Below, piece after piece: positions 7,896 to 17,693 of a DNA stretch of 64,000 nt. The stretch covers positions 1 to 64,000 of the forward strand of contig JOEL01000033.1 in NCBI GenBank assembly GCA_000720995.1. Direction: 5' to 3'. How positions within the stretch are numbered: position 1 is the first letter of the stretch; every line of letters starts with the position of its first letter. A program made the position numbers and the translations under genes. The notes below the pieces were generated by a model that saw nothing but the letters and a program-made list of their open reading frames with translations, did not search any database and was not told the origin of the DNA. The DNA is from Streptomyces celluloflavus (GTDB lineage: Bacteria > Actinomycetota > Actinomycetes > Streptomycetales > Streptomycetaceae).

Positions 7896-9497
7896 ATGAG
7901 TTCTCAGACCCCGGTTGCCGACACCGCACCGGAACTTCCCGTACCGGAGCCCCGGAAGGGGCTGCGGGGCCATCCGTGGCTGACCCTCTTCTCCGTCGCC
8001 ATCGGCGTCATGATGGTCGCCCTCGACGGCACCATCGTCGCCATCGCCAACCCGGCCATCAAGCAGGACCTGGGCGCCTCGCTCGCCGACGTCCAGTGGA
8101 TCACCAACGGCTACATGCTCGCGCTGGCCGTCTCGCTGATCACGGCCGGCAAGCTGGGCGACCGTTTCGGCCACCGCCAGACCTTCCTGATCGGCATCCT
8201 CGGCTTCGCCGCCGCCTCCGCCGCCATCGGGTTCTCCAGCGAGGTCGCGCTCGTTATCACCTTCCGCGTGTTCCAGGGTCTGTTCGGCGCGCTGCTGATG
8301 CCCGCCGCGCTCGGCTTGCTGCGGGCGACGTTCCCGGCCGAGAAGCTCAACATGGCCATCGGCATCTGGGGCATGGTCATCGGCGCCTCCACCGCCGGTG
8401 GCCCGATAGTCGGCGGACTGCTGGTCGAGCACGTCAGCTGGCAGTCGGTCTTCTTCATCAACGTCCCGGTCGGTGTCCTGGCCCTGGTCCTCGGCCTGGT
8501 GATCCTCAAGGACCACCGCGCGGAGAACGCCCCCCGGTCCTTCGACATCCCGGGCATCGTGCTGCTCTCCAGCGCGATGTTCTGCCTCATCTGGCCGCTG
8601 ATCAAGGCGTCGGAGTGGGGCTGGGGCGACATGAAGACCTGGGGCTTCCTGATCGGCTCGATCGTGCTCTTCGCGCTCTTCGCCGTTCTGGAGACCAAGG
8701 TCCGCGAACCGCTCATCCCGCTGCACATGTTCCGTTCCGTGCCGCTGACGGCCGGCACGGTCCTGATGGTGCTGATGGCCTTCGCCTTCATGGGCGGCCT
8801 GTTCTTCGTGACGTTCTACCTCCAGAACGTGCACGGCCTGAGCCCCGTCGACAGCGGTCTGCACCTCCTCCCGCTCACCGGCATGATGATCGTCGGCTCG
8901 CCGCTGGCGGGCGCTCTGATCACCAAGTTCGGCCCGCGGATCCCGCTGGTGGGCGGCATGGTCATCACCGCCGTCGCCATGTTCGGCATGTCCGGCCTGG
9001 ACACGAACACCGGCAACGGCCCGATGGCCCTCTGGTTCGCGATGCTCGGTCTGGGCCTCGCGCCCGTCATGGTCGGCGCCACCGAGGTCATCGTCGGCAA
9101 CGCCCCGCTGGAGCTCTCCGGTGTCGCCGGTGGTCTCCAGCAGGCCGCCATGCAGGTCGGCGGCAGCCTCGGCACGGCGGTGCTCGGCGCGGTGATGGCC
9201 TCCCGCGTCGACGAGCGGCTCCCCGAGAACTGGCAGTCGGCGGGCCTGCCGCCCGTTCCGCCCGCGCAAATGTCCCAGGCGGCCGACGCCGTCTCGGCCG
9301 GTTTCGCCCCGGTGCCGAAGGGCACCCCGCCGGAGCTGGCCCAGAAGATCACCTCCGTCGCCCACGACACGTTCGTCTCGGGCATGGGCCTGGCCTTCAC
9401 CGTCGCCTGCGGTGTGGCGATCGTCGCGGCCGTCGTCGCGACCTTCACCAAGCGCGGTGAGAACGCGGAGGCGGGCGCAGGCGTCGGCCACATCTGA
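7896..9497 (+). CDS. MFS drug exporter, DHA2 (EmrB/QacA) family, 14 membrane segments
   Basis: This is a 533-residue proton-coupled multidrug efflux transporter of the inner membrane. Visible motifs are the motif A region GKLGDRFGHRQTF after TM2, the DGTIVAIANPAI segment in TM1, and the motif C-type region GASTAGGPIVGG in TM5. Length and about 14 hydrophobic segments fit DHA2. The TetR gene divergent from it and the operators at 7828-7882 make it the likely regulated target. The ATG at 7896 has no upstream Shine-Dalgarno sequence. A perfect 40-bp palindrome 24 bp past the stop acts as terminator. The substrate cannot be read from the sequence. Confidence 0.94.
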   Translation: MSSQTPVADTAPELPVPEPRKGLRGHPWLTLFSVAIGVMMVALDGTIVAIANPAIKQDLGASLADVQWITNGYMLALAVSLITAGKLGDRFGHRQTFLIGILGFAAASAAIGFSSEVALVITFRVFQGLFGALLMPAALGLLRATFPAEKLNMAIGIWGMVIGASTAGGPIVGGLLVEHVSWQSVFFINVPVGVLALVLGLVILKDHRAENAPRSFDIPGIVLLSSAMFCLIWPLIKASEWGWGDMKTWGFLIGSIVLFALFAVLETKVREPLIPLHMFRSVPLTAGTVLMVLMAFAFMGGLFFVTFYLQNVHGLSPVDSGLHLLPLTGMMIVGSPLAGALITKFGPRIPLVGGMVITAVAMFGMSGLDTNTGNGPMALWFAMLGLGLAPVMVGATEVIVGNAPLELSGVAGGLQQAAMQVGGSLGTAVLGAVMASRVDERLPENWQSAGLPPVPPAQMSQAADAVSAGFAPVPKGTPPELAQKITSVAHDTFVSGMGLAFTVACGVAIVAAVVATFTKRGENAEAGAGVGHI

Positions 9498-9520
9498 CCG
9501 GTACCACACCCCGCACCACC

Positions 9521-9560
9521 CGCGCGCGGCCTGCCGAGGAGCTCCTCGGCAGGCCGCGCG
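9521..9560. terminator. Perfect 40-bp palindrome, transcription terminator
   Basis: The two 20-nt arms are exact complements with no spacer, running from GCGCGCGGCC to GGCCGCGCGC around the centre GGAGCTCC. It starts 24 bp after the pump stop. There is no T-tract, as is common for Streptomyces terminators. Confidence 0.8.
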
Positions 9561-10129
9561 CCGCTGCGTTCCCGGGGCGGCGTCGTAGCCGCGAGAGCCT
9601 TCGGCGGTGGGTCCGCCCGACCCCGTACGCGGGTTTCCCGGGGCCCATTCCGTCCCGCGGCCCCCGGACTCACCCGTACCGCCCGGCCACCGCTGACCCC
9701 GGCGCAAGGGCGCGCGCAGGGGTGGTGCGCGCGTCAACCACGCATCCGGGCCGCCGCTCGGCCCAGGGGCCCGGCGCCCGGTTCCTCGTTGGCCGCCGCC
9801 CACGGCCTCGATCCCTCGTTCTGATGAACGTTTCCGGGAACCGTCAGCCACCCGGCCCCGCATCCGCGCCCCGGCCGCCCCGGGCGGCTCCCGGCAGGCC
9901 CCCGGAGGAACGGTTTCCGCAGGCCACGGCAGAGGCGGGTACCCGCGTCAACACCACGCCCCGCCGCCGCGCCACGAGCCGTTCGCCCGTCCCCATCGCC
10001 TGACCGGGTGGGCGCTCCGCCACGGCCTTGGCAACCGCGCCGCGCAGTCGCGAAGCTCGGTCTCAGCCGCCGCGGGCAACGGGCCCGCCGCGGAACACCG
10101 TCGTCGTACTCCACGGGGGAGAGATTCCT
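9561..10129. other. Gene-free spacer, nothing recognised
   Basis: About 570 bp separate the efflux-pump terminator from the I36-type gene. The frames here on both strands are rich in Arg, Pro and Ala and have no homologue I recognise. I see no tRNA, repeat or strong hairpin. The final 20 bp hold the GGGGGAGAG ribosome-binding site of the next gene. Confidence 0.5.
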
Positions 10130-10534
10130 ATGCGTACCTGCCACACCACCGCGCTCGTCACCGGCCTCGCCGCACTGGCCGCGACGCTCACCGCCCCGGC
10201 CGCCCACGGGGCCCCGGCCGGGCACCCGGCGCCGCGCGCCCGCACCGTCGCATCGGGCGACTGCGGGCCCGGCCAGCTGTGCGTCTGGCCACAGGCCGAC
10301 TTCGGCGGCAAGCGGCAGACCTACGAGCTGACCGGCACCGACATCGACAGCTGCGTCCCGCTGCCCAAGGGCGTGAGCGCGGCCTCGCTCGCGAACCGCA
10401 CCGGCCGCCCGGTCACCACCTACCAGAGCGCGGAATGCGCCGAGACCGCCGAGTTCGACACCTACCCCGGCGGCGGCAGCTGGGTGCCCCGGTCCCCGTA
10501 TGGGGTAAGGGCGTTCAAGATCTGGGAGCACTGA
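10130..10534 (+). CDS. Secreted peptidase-inhibitor family I36-type protein
   Basis: This is a 134-residue exported protein. Residues 1-28 are a signal peptide ending near PAAHGAPAG. The mature part has the I36/beta-gamma-crystallin-like core GDCGPGQLCVWPQADFGGK followed by a second strand set. Four Cys in the mature chain (in DCGPGQLC, DSCVPL, AECAET) could form two disulphides. Members of this family include the Streptomyces metalloprotease inhibitor SMPI, so extracellular protease inhibition is plausible, though many I36-like proteins are untested. The GGGGGAGAG site fixes the ATG. A strong convergent terminator separates it from aceE. Confidence 0.85.
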   Translation: MRTCHTTALVTGLAALAATLTAPAAHGAPAGHPAPRARTVASGDCGPGQLCVWPQADFGGKRQTYELTGTDIDSCVPLPKGVSAASLANRTGRPVTTYQSAECAETAEFDTYPGGGSWVPRSPYGVRAFKIWEH

Positions 10535-10562
10535 CCGGGGCACGGCACCCGCCGCACACACC

Positions 10563-10605
10563 GCCGCGCCCCCGACCGGCGGAGAACGCTGGTCGGGGGC
10601 GCGGC
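10563..10605. terminator. Bidirectional terminator between the I36 gene and aceE
   Basis: GCCGCGCCCCCGACC (10563-10577) pairs perfectly with 10591-10605 across a 13-nt loop. It lies 28 bp after the I36-gene stop and 32 bp beyond the aceE stop on the other strand, so it can serve both convergent genes. Confidence 0.85.
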
Positions 10606-10637
10606 AGAGGCGGTGCGGCGAGCGGCCGCGGGTGGGG

Positions 10638-13370
10638 TCAGGCGTCGCCGCCGGCCTCGCCCGCGTCGGCGGCCGTGACGTCCAGCAGCTCGTACCGGTC
10701 GATCGCCTGCTTCAGCAGCGAGCGGTCGACCTTGCCCTCCTTGGCGAGCTCGGTGAGCACCGCCAGGACGATCGACTGCGCGTCGATGTGGAAGAAGCGA
10801 CGGGCCGCGCCACGGGTGTCCGCGAAGCCGAAACCGTCGGCGCCCAGCGACTGGTACGCACCGGGAACCCAGCGCGCGATCTGGTCGGGGACGGCACGCA
10901 TCCAGTCAGAGACCGCCACCTTCGGGCCCTCGGCGGCCTGGAGCTTGTGCGTCACGTACGGGACGCGCTGCTCCTCCTCCGGGTGCAGCAGATTGTGCCG
11001 CTCGATCTCCACGGCCTCGCGGCGCAGCTCGTTCCAGGAGGTCGCCGACCAGACGTCCGCCTTGACGTTCCACTCGTCCGCGAGGATCTGCTGCGCCTCG
11101 ATGGCCCACGGCACCGCGACACCCGAGGCGAGGATCTGCGCGGAGTGCAGGCCCTTCTCGGCGGGCTTGACGCGGTGCAGACCCTTGAGGATGCCCTCGA
11201 TGTCCGCGTCGGACGGCTCGGCCGGGTGCAGGATCGGCTCGTTGTAGACGGTGAGGTAGTAGAAGATGTCCTCGGCGTTCTCGCCGTACATCCGCCGCAG
11301 ACCGTCCTTGACGATGTGCGCGATCTCGTAACCGTAGGCCGGGTCGTAGGCGACACAGGCGGGGTTGGTCGAGGCCAGCAGCTGGGAGTGGCCGTCGGCG
11401 TGCTGGAGACCCTCACCGGTCAGAGTCGTACGGCCAGCGGTCGCACCCAGCACGAAGCCGCGCGCGAGCTGGTCGGCCATCTGCCAGAACTGGTCACCGG
11501 TGCGCTGGAAACCGAACATCGAGTAGAAGACGTAGACCGGGATCAGCGGCTCGCCGTGCGTCGCGTAGGCGGAGCCCGCGGCGATCAGCGAGGCCGTGCA
11601 GCCCGCCTCGGTGATGCCGTCGTGCAGCATCTGACCGGTCGGCGACTCCTTGTAGGCGAGGAGCAGTTCGCGGTCCACCGACTCGTACTGCTGGCCGAGC
11701 GGGTTGTAGATCTTGGCCGACGGGAAGAACGCGTCCATACCGAAGGTGCGGTACTCGTCGGGCGCGATCGGCACGAACCGCTTGCCGATCTCCTTGTCCC
11801 GCATCAGGTCCTTGAGCACGCGGACGAACGCCATGGTCGTGGCGATCTTCTGCTGCCCGGAGCCCTTCTTGGCACCCGCGTACGCCTTGTCGTCCGGCAG
11901 CTGGAGCGGCTTGGCGCGCACGACACGGGTGGGGACGTACCCACCGCACGCCTTGCGGCGGTCGTGCATGTACTGGATCTCTTCGGAATTGCGGCCCGGG
12001 TGGTAGTACGGCGGCGCGCCGCCCTCCAGCTCCTTGTCCGCGATCGGCAGGTGCAGCCGGTCACGGAAGCCCTTGAGGTCCTCGACCGTCAGCTTCTTCA
12101 TCTGGTGGGTCGCGTTGCGGCCCTCGAAGTTCGGGCCGAGCGTCCAGCCCTTGACGGTCTGCGCGAGGATCACCGTCGGCTGGCCCTTGTGCGCCTTGGC
12201 CGCCGCGTACGCCGCGTAGATCTTCTTGTGGTCGTGACCGCCGCGGCCCAGGTGCTGGATCTGCTGGTCGGTCATGCCCTCGACCATCGCGCGCAGGCGG
12301 TGGTCGTCGCCGAAGAAGTGCTCGCGGATGTACGCGCCGGTCTCGGTGGCGTACGTCTGGAACTGGCCGTCCGGGGTGGTGTTGAGCTTGTTGACCAGGA
12401 TGCCGTCGCGGTCCTGCGCGAGCAGCGGGTCCCAGCTCCGGTCCCAGACGAGCTTGATGACGTTCCAGCCGGCACCGCGGAACTGGGACTCCAGCTCCTG
12501 CATGATCTTGCCGTTGCCGCGGACCGGGCCGTCCAGGCGCTGGAGGTTGCAGTTGACGACGAAGGTCAGGTTGTCCAGGCCCTCACGGGCGGCGATGGAC
12601 AGCTGGCCGAGCGACTCCGGCTCGTCCATCTCGCCGTCACCGAGGTACGCCCAGACATGCGACTTGGAGGTGTCGGCGATGCCGCGCGCCTCCATGTAGC
12701 GGTTCATCCGGGCCTGGTAGATCGCGCCGAGGGGGCCGAGGCCCATCGAGACGGTCGGGAACTCCCAGAAGTCCGGCATCAGCCGCGGGTGCGGGTAGCT
12801 GGACAGACCGTTGGGGGCCTTGGACTTCTCCTGGCGGAAGGCGTCGAGCTGGGTCTCGCTCAGCCGGTCCAGGAGGAACGCACGCGCGTACACACCGGGG
12901 GAGGCGTGGCCCTGGAAGAAGATCTGGTCGCCGCCGTCGCCCTCGTCCTTGCCCCGGAAGAAGTGGTTGAAGCCCACGTCGTAGAGGGAGGCGGAGGAGG
13001 CGAACGTGGCGATGTGGCCACCGACGCCGATACCCGGACGCTGGGCCCGGGAGACCATGACGGCCGCGTTCCACCGGGTCGCGTTCAGGATCTTGCGCTC
13101 GATCTCCTCGTTGCCGGGGAAGAACGGCTCGTCCTTGGTCGCGATGGTGTTGACGTAGTCCGTGCTGCGCATCTCGGGCACGGCCACACGCTTCTCTCGC
13201 GCGCGCTCGATCAGGCGAAGCATGAGGTAGCGGGCACGTTCCCGGCCTCGCTCATCGACAGCTGCGTCGAGCGAGTCGAGCCATTCCTGGGTCTCTTCGG
13301 GATCGAAGTCCGGGACCTGGCTGGGAAGGCCGCCAATGATGATCGGGTTTCGATCGGATCCGGAAGCCAC
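10638..13370 (-). CDS. aceE: Pyruvate dehydrogenase E1 component, homodimeric type
   Basis: AceE is 910 residues, the usual length for the actinobacterial homodimeric E1. It decarboxylates pyruvate with thiamine diphosphate and passes the acetyl group to lipoyl-E2, feeding the TCA cycle. The chain begins [20 protein letters not shown] after the start. The ThDP-binding segment is [15 protein letters not shown], ending near [13 protein letters not shown]. The start is GTG at 13370, preceded by AAGGA 5 nt away; the open frame continues far upstream but without family similarity. E2 and E3 genes are not in the window, which fits their dispersal in Streptomyces. It is monocistronic, with a strong terminator downstream. 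Confidence 0.97.
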   Translation of the reverse strand: MASGSDRNPIIIGGLPSQVPDFDPEETQEWLDSLDAAVDERGRERARYLMLRLIERAREKRVAVPEMRSTDYVNTIATKDEPFFPGNEEIERKILNATRWNAAVMVSRAQRPGIGVGGHIATFASSASLYDVGFNHFFRGKDEGDGGDQIFFQGHASPGVYARAFLLDRLSETQLDAFRQEKSKAPNGLSSYPHPRLMPDFWEFPTVSMGLGPLGAIYQARMNRYMEARGIADTSKSHVWAYLGDGEMDEPESLGQLSIAAREGLDNLTFVVNCNLQRLDGPVRGNGKIMQELESQFRGAGWNVIKLVWDRSWDPLLAQDRDGILVNKLNTTPDGQFQTYATETGAYIREHFFGDDHRLRAMVEGMTDQQIQHLGRGGHDHKKIYAAYAAAKAHKGQPTVILAQTVKGWTLGPNFEGRNATHQMKKLTVEDLKGFRDRLHLPIADKELEGGAPPYYHPGRNSEEIQYMHDRRKACGGYVPTRVVRAKPLQLPDDKAYAGAKKGSGQQKIATTMAFVRVLKDLMRDKEIGKRFVPIAPDEYRTFGMDAFFPSAKIYNPLGQQYESVDRELLLAYKESPTGQMLHDGITEAGCTASLIAAGSAYATHGEPLIPVYVFYSMFGFQRTGDQFWQMADQLARGFVLGATAGRTTLTGEGLQHADGHSQLLASTNPACVAYDPAYGYEIAHIVKDGLRRMYGENAEDIFYYLTVYNEPILHPAEPSDADIEGILKGLHRVKPAEKGLHSAQILASGVAVPWAIEAQQILADEWNVKADVWSATSWNELRREAVEIERHNLLHPEEEQRVPYVTHKLQAAEGPKVAVSDWMRAVPDQIARWVPGAYQSLGADGFGFADTRGAARRFFHIDAQSIVLAVLTELAKEGKVDRSLLKQAIDRYELLDVTAADAGEAGGDA

Positions 13371-13886
13371 GCTGTTCCTTCGTGTTCGGGTCGCGTCGTG
13401 CTCTGCACGTGTTTGTTGCTGCGCACGCGGACGAATGCTGTCTCTGCTGTGGTCGCGCCGTCTTCCATCGTGTACCGAGTCACTGGGATACGTCATCTCT
13501 ACCGCTGGGTAACCACCCGCCGAGAGATGGGCGCTGAAAGGCCGGTTTCTCAGGTCGGCCAAATCGCAACCATACGCCCATGCCGAAAGTCCTTCGCGTA
13601 CGGACGTGCGCCCGCCGAAAGTGGTTCCGGACCGGGCCCGGCACCCCCCGAAGGGACCAGTCGTGCGCGAATACCCCACAAACCCGGTAGAACGCTGTGG
13701 TGTGAATCACTTCAGGCTGTCCTGGTGGGGTCGTACTTGCGGCGAGACGCGTCCAATCGTCACCGTTTCGGCGGTCTCGACCGCCGGGTACTTGCGCGAT
13801 CCGCCCGGCCCGTGTGGACTACGCCCAAAGCTCCGCGCACGCGCGGGGTTCAAAAGCATTTTCCGAAACATGACAGGAGGCAATCC
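13371..13886. other. Divergent promoter region between aceE and the DUF3052 gene
   Basis: These 516 bp hold the upstream regions of both divergent genes. The half near 13550-13870 is noticeably less G/C-rich than coding DNA, as expected of promoters. I could not assign -35/-10 pairs with confidence. Continuous frames on both strands here are extensions of aceE or its antisense, with no family similarity. Confidence 0.5.
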
Positions 13887-14327
13887 GTGAGCGCGACCGC
13901 GGACCACGCGGAGGAGCGGACCAACCCTGCCGCCAGGCTGGGGTTCGAGCCCGGACAGGTGGTCCAGGAGATCGGCTACGACGATGACGTCGAGCAGGAG
14001 CTCCGAGAAGGCATTGAGGCCGTGACCGGCCAGGACATCGTCGATGAGGACTACGACGACGTCGCTGACGTCGTACTGCTGTGGTTCCGTGACGAAGACG
14101 GCGACCTCACGGACGCGCTGGTGGACGCCATCGGGCTGATCGACGAGGGTGGCGCGATCTGGCTGCTGACCCCCAAGACCGGCCGTGAGGGCTACGTCGA
14201 GCCGAGCGACATCAATGAGGCCGCGCAGACCGCGGGTCTGTCCCAGACCAAGAGCATCAACGCGGGCAAGGACTGGGCCGGCAGCCGGCTGGTCACGCCC
14301 AAGGCGGCGAGGTCCGGCAGGCGCTGA
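13887..14327 (+). CDS. DUF3052 family protein
   Basis: This is a 146-residue, strongly acidic soluble protein belonging to the actinobacterial DUF3052 family. The core runs from PAARLGFEPGQVVQEIGYDD to SQTKSINAGKDWAGSRLVTPK. Conserved blocks are DVVLLWFRDEDGDLTDALVD and GGAIWLLTPKTGREGYVEPS. No catalytic motif is visible. The GTG start has AGGAGG 6 nt upstream. It sits divergent from aceE and before a peroxiredoxin, an order kept in many Streptomyces, but its function is not established. A hairpin terminator follows 23 bp after the stop. Confidence 0.9.
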   Translation: MSATADHAEERTNPAARLGFEPGQVVQEIGYDDDVEQELREGIEAVTGQDIVDEDYDDVADVVLLWFRDEDGDLTDALVDAIGLIDEGGAIWLLTPKTGREGYVEPSDINEAAQTAGLSQTKSINAGKDWAGSRLVTPKAARSGRR

Positions 14328-14350
14328 TCCGAACTACCTCGACATCCCTT

Positions 14351-14390
14351 GCCGAGCCCCTCTCCGGCCTGATCCGGAGGGGGGCTCGGC
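14351..14390 (+). terminator. Terminator after the DUF3052 gene
   Basis: A 17-bp stem with one G-U pair, 14351-14367 against 14374-14390, closes a 6-nt loop. It is G/C-rich without a T-tract, and lies between the DUF3052 gene and the peroxiredoxin gene. Confidence 0.85.
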
Positions 14391-14478
14391 CTTGCCGTGG
14401 AGGGGTGTCCGGCAGGCCGGACCCGGCGCGTAGGGTTGGCCCCGTCCTGTTGCGAGTGAGCGGAAGGGAAGCACCCCC

Positions 14479-14937
14479 ATGGCGATCGAGGTCGGCACGA
14501 AGGCTCCGGATTTCGAGCTGAAGAACCAGCACGGCGAGCTGGTCAAGCTCTCCGACTTCCGCGGCGAGAAGGCCGTCGTTCTCCTCTTCTACCCCTTCGC
14601 CTTCACCGGTGTGTGCACCGGCGAGCTGTGTGCGCTCCGCGACGAGCTGCCGAAGTTCGCCAATGACGACGTCCAGCTGCTGGCCGTCTCCAACGACTCC
14701 CCGTTCTCGCTGCGCGTCTTCGCCGAGCAGGAGGGTCTGGAGTACCCGCTGCTGTCGGACTTCTGGCCGCACGGCGAGGCTTCGCGGGCCTACGGCGTCT
14801 TCGACGAGGAGAAGGGCTGCGCGGTGCGCGGCACCTTCATCATCGACAAGGAGGGCGTGGTGCGCTGGACGGTCGTCAACGGCCTGCCCGACGCCCGCGA
14901 CCTGAACGACTACGTCAAGGCGCTCGAAACCCTCTGA
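14479..14937 (+). CDS. AhpE-like peroxiredoxin
   Basis: This 152-residue thiol peroxidase reduces hydrogen peroxide and organic hydroperoxides in the cytoplasm. The thioredoxin-like fold carries the catalytic motif PFAFTGVCTGELC, with the peroxidatic Cys46 after the conserved Thr43 and a second Cys51 that may resolve the sulfenate. It also has RGTFIIDKEGVVRW. The length matches AhpE rather than longer 2-Cys enzymes. The ribosome-binding site GGAAGGGAAG precedes the ATG. It has its own terminator upstream and lies just before the Ter stress genes, so it may be part of a broader oxidative or envelope stress neighbourhood. Confidence 0.93.
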   Translation: MAIEVGTKAPDFELKNQHGELVKLSDFRGEKAVVLLFYPFAFTGVCTGELCALRDELPKFANDDVQLLAVSNDSPFSLRVFAEQEGLEYPLLSDFWPHGEASRAYGVFDEEKGCAVRGTFIIDKEGVVRWTVVNGLPDARDLNDYVKALETL

Positions 14938-15010
14938 GGCCCCGCACTCCCGTGGCGAGACACCACCGGACCCGCCGGGCCGACATCCGTACGCGATATC
15001 TGCGTTCGGC

Positions 15011-15038
15011 GGGAACCGGTCACTAGGATCGGTTCGTT
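15011..15038 (+). promoter_or_regulatory. ECF-sigma-like promoter ahead of the first terD
   Basis: GGGAACC (15011-15017) and CGTT (15035-15038) are 17 bp apart. This matches the general GGAAC / CGTT pattern of Streptomyces ECF sigma factors such as SigE. It lies about 65 bp upstream of the terD start codon. The assignment is from motif and spacing only. Confidence 0.5.
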
Positions 15039-15103
15039 GATCCGATGCCATGCACGATGGGGGCGCAATTCTTTACGTACCCCTCGAATCTATGGGAGGA
15101 CTC

Positions 15104-15679
15104 GTGGGAGTCAGCCTCAGCAAGGGCGGCAACGTCTCGCTGACGAAGGAAGCCCCCAATCTGACCGCCGTCCTCGTCGGTCTGGGCTGGGATGCGCGTA
15201 CCACCACCGGTACGGACTTCGACCTGGACGCCAGCGCCCTGCTGGCGAACGACCAGGGCAAGGTCGCCAACGACCAGAACTTCGTGTTCTTCAACAACCT
15301 GAAGAGCCCGGACGGCTCGGTCGAGCACACCGGTGACAACACCACCGGTGAAGGCGAGGGCGACGACGAGGCCATCAAGGTGAACCTCGCCTCCGTGCCG
15401 GCCGACGTCCACAAGGTCGTCTTCCCGGTATCGATCTACGACGCCGAGAACCGCCAGCAGAGCTTCGGCCAGGTCCGCAACGCCTACATCCGCGTGGTCA
15501 ACGAGACCGACGGCAAGGAACTGGCGCGCTACGACCTGAGCGAGGACGCCTCGACCGAGACCGCCATGGTCTTCGGCGAGCTGTACCGCAACGGCGCGGA
15601 GTGGAAGTTCCGGGCCATCGGCCAGGGCTACGCCTCGGGTCTGCGCGGCATCGCGCAGGACTTCGGCGTCAACGTCTGA
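15104..15679 (+). CDS. terD: TerD-family stress protein
   Basis: This is a 191-residue cytoplasmic TerD-domain protein. The family binds Ca2+ and belongs to tellurite/envelope stress systems. It begins [20 protein letters not shown] and keeps the acidic metal-site blocks [27 protein letters not shown] and [14 protein letters not shown]. The GTG at 15104 has GGGAGGA upstream and gives the normal family start; a frame from 15053 is too long. An ECF-type promoter candidate lies upstream. It is followed by a second terD, a DUF475 gene and a TerA-like gene on the same strand. Metal or stress sensing rather than an enzyme role is inferred from the family. Confidence 0.95.
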   Translation: MGVSLSKGGNVSLTKEAPNLTAVLVGLGWDARTTTGTDFDLDASALLANDQGKVANDQNFVFFNNLKSPDGSVEHTGDNTTGEGEGDDEAIKVNLASVPADVHKVVFPVSIYDAENRQQSFGQVRNAYIRVVNETDGKELARYDLSEDASTETAMVFGELYRNGAEWKFRAIGQGYASGLRGIAQDFGVNV

Positions 15680-15774
15680 GCGACCACACCTGACCGGCGT
15701 GTCCGGCCGGAGTCTCCCTCCCGGAGCCGCCTGCCGAGCATGCCCGTCGGATGATGCAGGCACGTCTTCCGCGT

Positions 15775-15815
15775 CCGGCGCCGTACCCCCCCCACCAGGG
15801 GGAGTACGGCGCCGG
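15775..15815 (+). terminator. Terminator between the two terD genes
   Basis: CCGGCGCCGTAC (15775-15786) pairs perfectly with 15804-15815, and the C-run and G-run inside extend the stem. It lies about 95 bp after the first terD stop, so the second terD probably has its own promoter or depends on read-through. Confidence 0.8.
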
Positions 15816-15881
15816 GCGCGCTTGACGGACAGCCGGGCCGCGTACGGGGCCCGTACCGACATCGGAGAGGAAGCGAACACG

Positions 15882-16457
15882 ATGGGCGTCACGCTCGCCA
15901 AGGGGGGCAATGTCTCCCTGTCCAAGGCCGCTCCCAACCTCACGCAGATCACGGTCGGCCTCGGCTGGGACGCGCGCTCCACCACGGGAGCGCCGTTCGA
16001 CCTCGACGCCAGCGCGCTGCTGTGCGCGGCGGGCCGGGTGCTGGGGGACGAGTACTTCGTCTTCTACAACAACCTCAAGAGTCCCGAGGGCTCCGTCGAG
16101 CACACCGGCGACAACCTCACCGGCGAGGGTGAGGGCGACGACGAGACGATCCTGGTGGACCTCGCCCAGGTGCCCGCCCAGGCCGACAAGATCGTCTTCC
16201 CCGTCTCCATCCACGAGGCCGAAGTGCGCGGGCAGAGCTTCGGCCAGGTCGGCAATGCCTTCATCCGCGTCGTCAACCAGGCCGACGGCAGCGAACTCGC
16301 CCGTTACGACCTCAGCGAGGATGCGTCGAGCGAAACCGCGATGATCTTCGGCGAGGTCTATCGCTACAACGGCGAGTGGAAGTTCCGGGCGGTGGGCCAG
16401 GGGTACGCCTCGGGTCTGCGCGGCATCGCTCTAGACTTCGGGGTCAACGTTTCGTAA
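15882..16457 (+). CDS. terD: TerD-family stress protein, second copy
   Basis: This 191-residue paralogue of the preceding TerD has the same length and layout: [46 protein letters not shown] and [14 protein letters not shown]. The acidic Ca2+-site residues are conserved in both. The ATG is preceded by GGAGAGGAAGCG. The DUF475/TerC-type membrane gene begins 50 bp after the stop, with no terminator between, so the two are likely co-transcribed. The pair probably arose by tandem duplication and may form mixed complexes under the membrane; that part is inference. Confidence 0.95.
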   Translation: MGVTLAKGGNVSLSKAAPNLTQITVGLGWDARSTTGAPFDLDASALLCAAGRVLGDEYFVFYNNLKSPEGSVEHTGDNLTGEGEGDDETILVDLAQVPAQADKIVFPVSIHEAEVRGQSFGQVGNAFIRVVNQADGSELARYDLSEDASSETAMIFGEVYRYNGEWKFRAVGQGYASGLRGIALDFGVNVS

Positions 16458-16507
16458 AGCGCCGCGTACTTCGCGCGGGGGCCCTATAGCGAGGGATTGG
16501 GTACGCA

Positions 16508-17665
16508 GTGCTCCTGAAAACCTTTGGCTGGTCGTTCGCCGTCACGGTGGCGGGCCTGGCTCTGGCCGGCGTCCTCTGGGGGTGGCAGGGGCTCGCGATC
16601 GTCGGAATCCTGTCGATCCTGGAGATCTCGCTTTCCTTCGACAACGCCGTCATCAACGCGGGCATCCTGCGGAAGATGAACGCCTTCTGGCAGAGGATCT
16701 TCCTCACCATCGGCATCCTCATCGCGGTGTTCGGCATGCGGCTGGTCTTCCCGGTCGTCATCGTCGCGATCACCGCGAAGCTGGGGCCGATCGAGGCGGT
16801 CAACCTCGCCATCAACGACAAGGCGCACTACCAGGAACTGGTCACCAGCGCCCACCCCGCCATCGCGGCCTTCGGCGGCATCTTCCTGCTGATGATCTTC
16901 CTCGACTTCCTCTTCGAGGAGCGCGAGCACAAATGGCTCGCGTGGATCGAGAAGCCGATGGCCAGGATGGGCAAGCTCGACACCCTCTCCATCATCGTCG
17001 CGCTGGTCGTCCTGCTGGTCAGCGCCATGACGGTGGCCACCTCCGTCGCGCACGGCGGCGGTGACAAGAGCGCCACGGTGCTGCTCTCCGGTGTCGCGGG
17101 TCTGATCACATATCTCGTCGTCGGCGGAATCTCGGGCTACTTCGAGGACAAGCTGGAGGAGGACGAGGAAGACGACGCGGATGCCGCGGCCGCGAGCGGT
17201 GGCGCCGTGAACGGAACGCCGCCCGTACCGCGGAAGGGCGCCGGCGCGGTCATGGGCATGGCCGGCAAGGCCGCGTTCTTCATGTTCCTCTACCTGGAGG
17301 TCATCGACGCGTCCTTCTCCTTCGACGGCGTCATCGGTGCGTTCGCCATCACCAACGACATCTTCGAGATGGCGCTGGGCCTGGGAATCGGCGCGATGTA
17401 CATCCGTTCGCTGACGGTCTTCCTCGTCCGCAAGGGAACCCTGGACGACTACGTCTACCTGGAGCACGGCGCGCACTACGCGATCGGCGCGCTGGCCGTC
17501 ATTCTGCTCATCACGATCAAGTACGAGATCAACGAGGTCATCACCGGCCTGGTCGGCCTCGTACTGATCGGCCTCTCCTTCTGGTCCTCCCTGGTCCGCA
17601 ACAGACGTGAGGGCAAACCGGGGAGCGATGCCCCGGCGAAGTCGGAAGTCACGTCCGGAGTGTGA
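16508..17665 (+). CDS. TerC-type / DUF475 integral membrane protein
   Basis: This is a 385-residue polytopic membrane protein with about eight to nine segments. It has two repeated halves, each with the TerC-like acidic motif: EISLSFDNAVINAG near residue 38 and DASFSFDGVIGAF near 265. Those Asp/Glu residues are the presumed metal site. A soluble acidic loop, EEDEEDDADAAA, near residue 217 divides the halves. The GTG start lies 50 bp behind the second terD. Ter proteins are thought to assemble around TerC at the membrane, and its place directly after two TerD genes supports that role here. Metal export is another idea for the family. Confidence 0.9.
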   Translation: MLLKTFGWSFAVTVAGLALAGVLWGWQGLAIVGILSILEISLSFDNAVINAGILRKMNAFWQRIFLTIGILIAVFGMRLVFPVVIVAITAKLGPIEAVNLAINDKAHYQELVTSAHPAIAAFGGIFLLMIFLDFLFEEREHKWLAWIEKPMARMGKLDTLSIIVALVVLLVSAMTVATSVAHGGGDKSATVLLSGVAGLITYLVVGGISGYFEDKLEEDEEDDADAAAASGGAVNGTPPVPRKGAGAVMGMAGKAAFFMFLYLEVIDASFSFDGVIGAFAITNDIFEMALGLGIGAMYIRSLTVFLVRKGTLDDYVYLEHGAHYAIGALAVILLITIKYEINEVITGLVGLVLIGLSFWSSLVRNRREGKPGSDAPAKSEVTSGV

Positions 17666-17693
17666 CGCGGCGCTGATTGAGGAACGCTCTCTG

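Noticed and set aside
10632-14327. 1231-residue plus-strand frame across aceE
   Set aside because: It is the antisense shadow of aceE created by G/C-biased codon use. The true gene on the minus strand has clear family similarity, and only the last 146 codons of this frame (DUF3052) are real.
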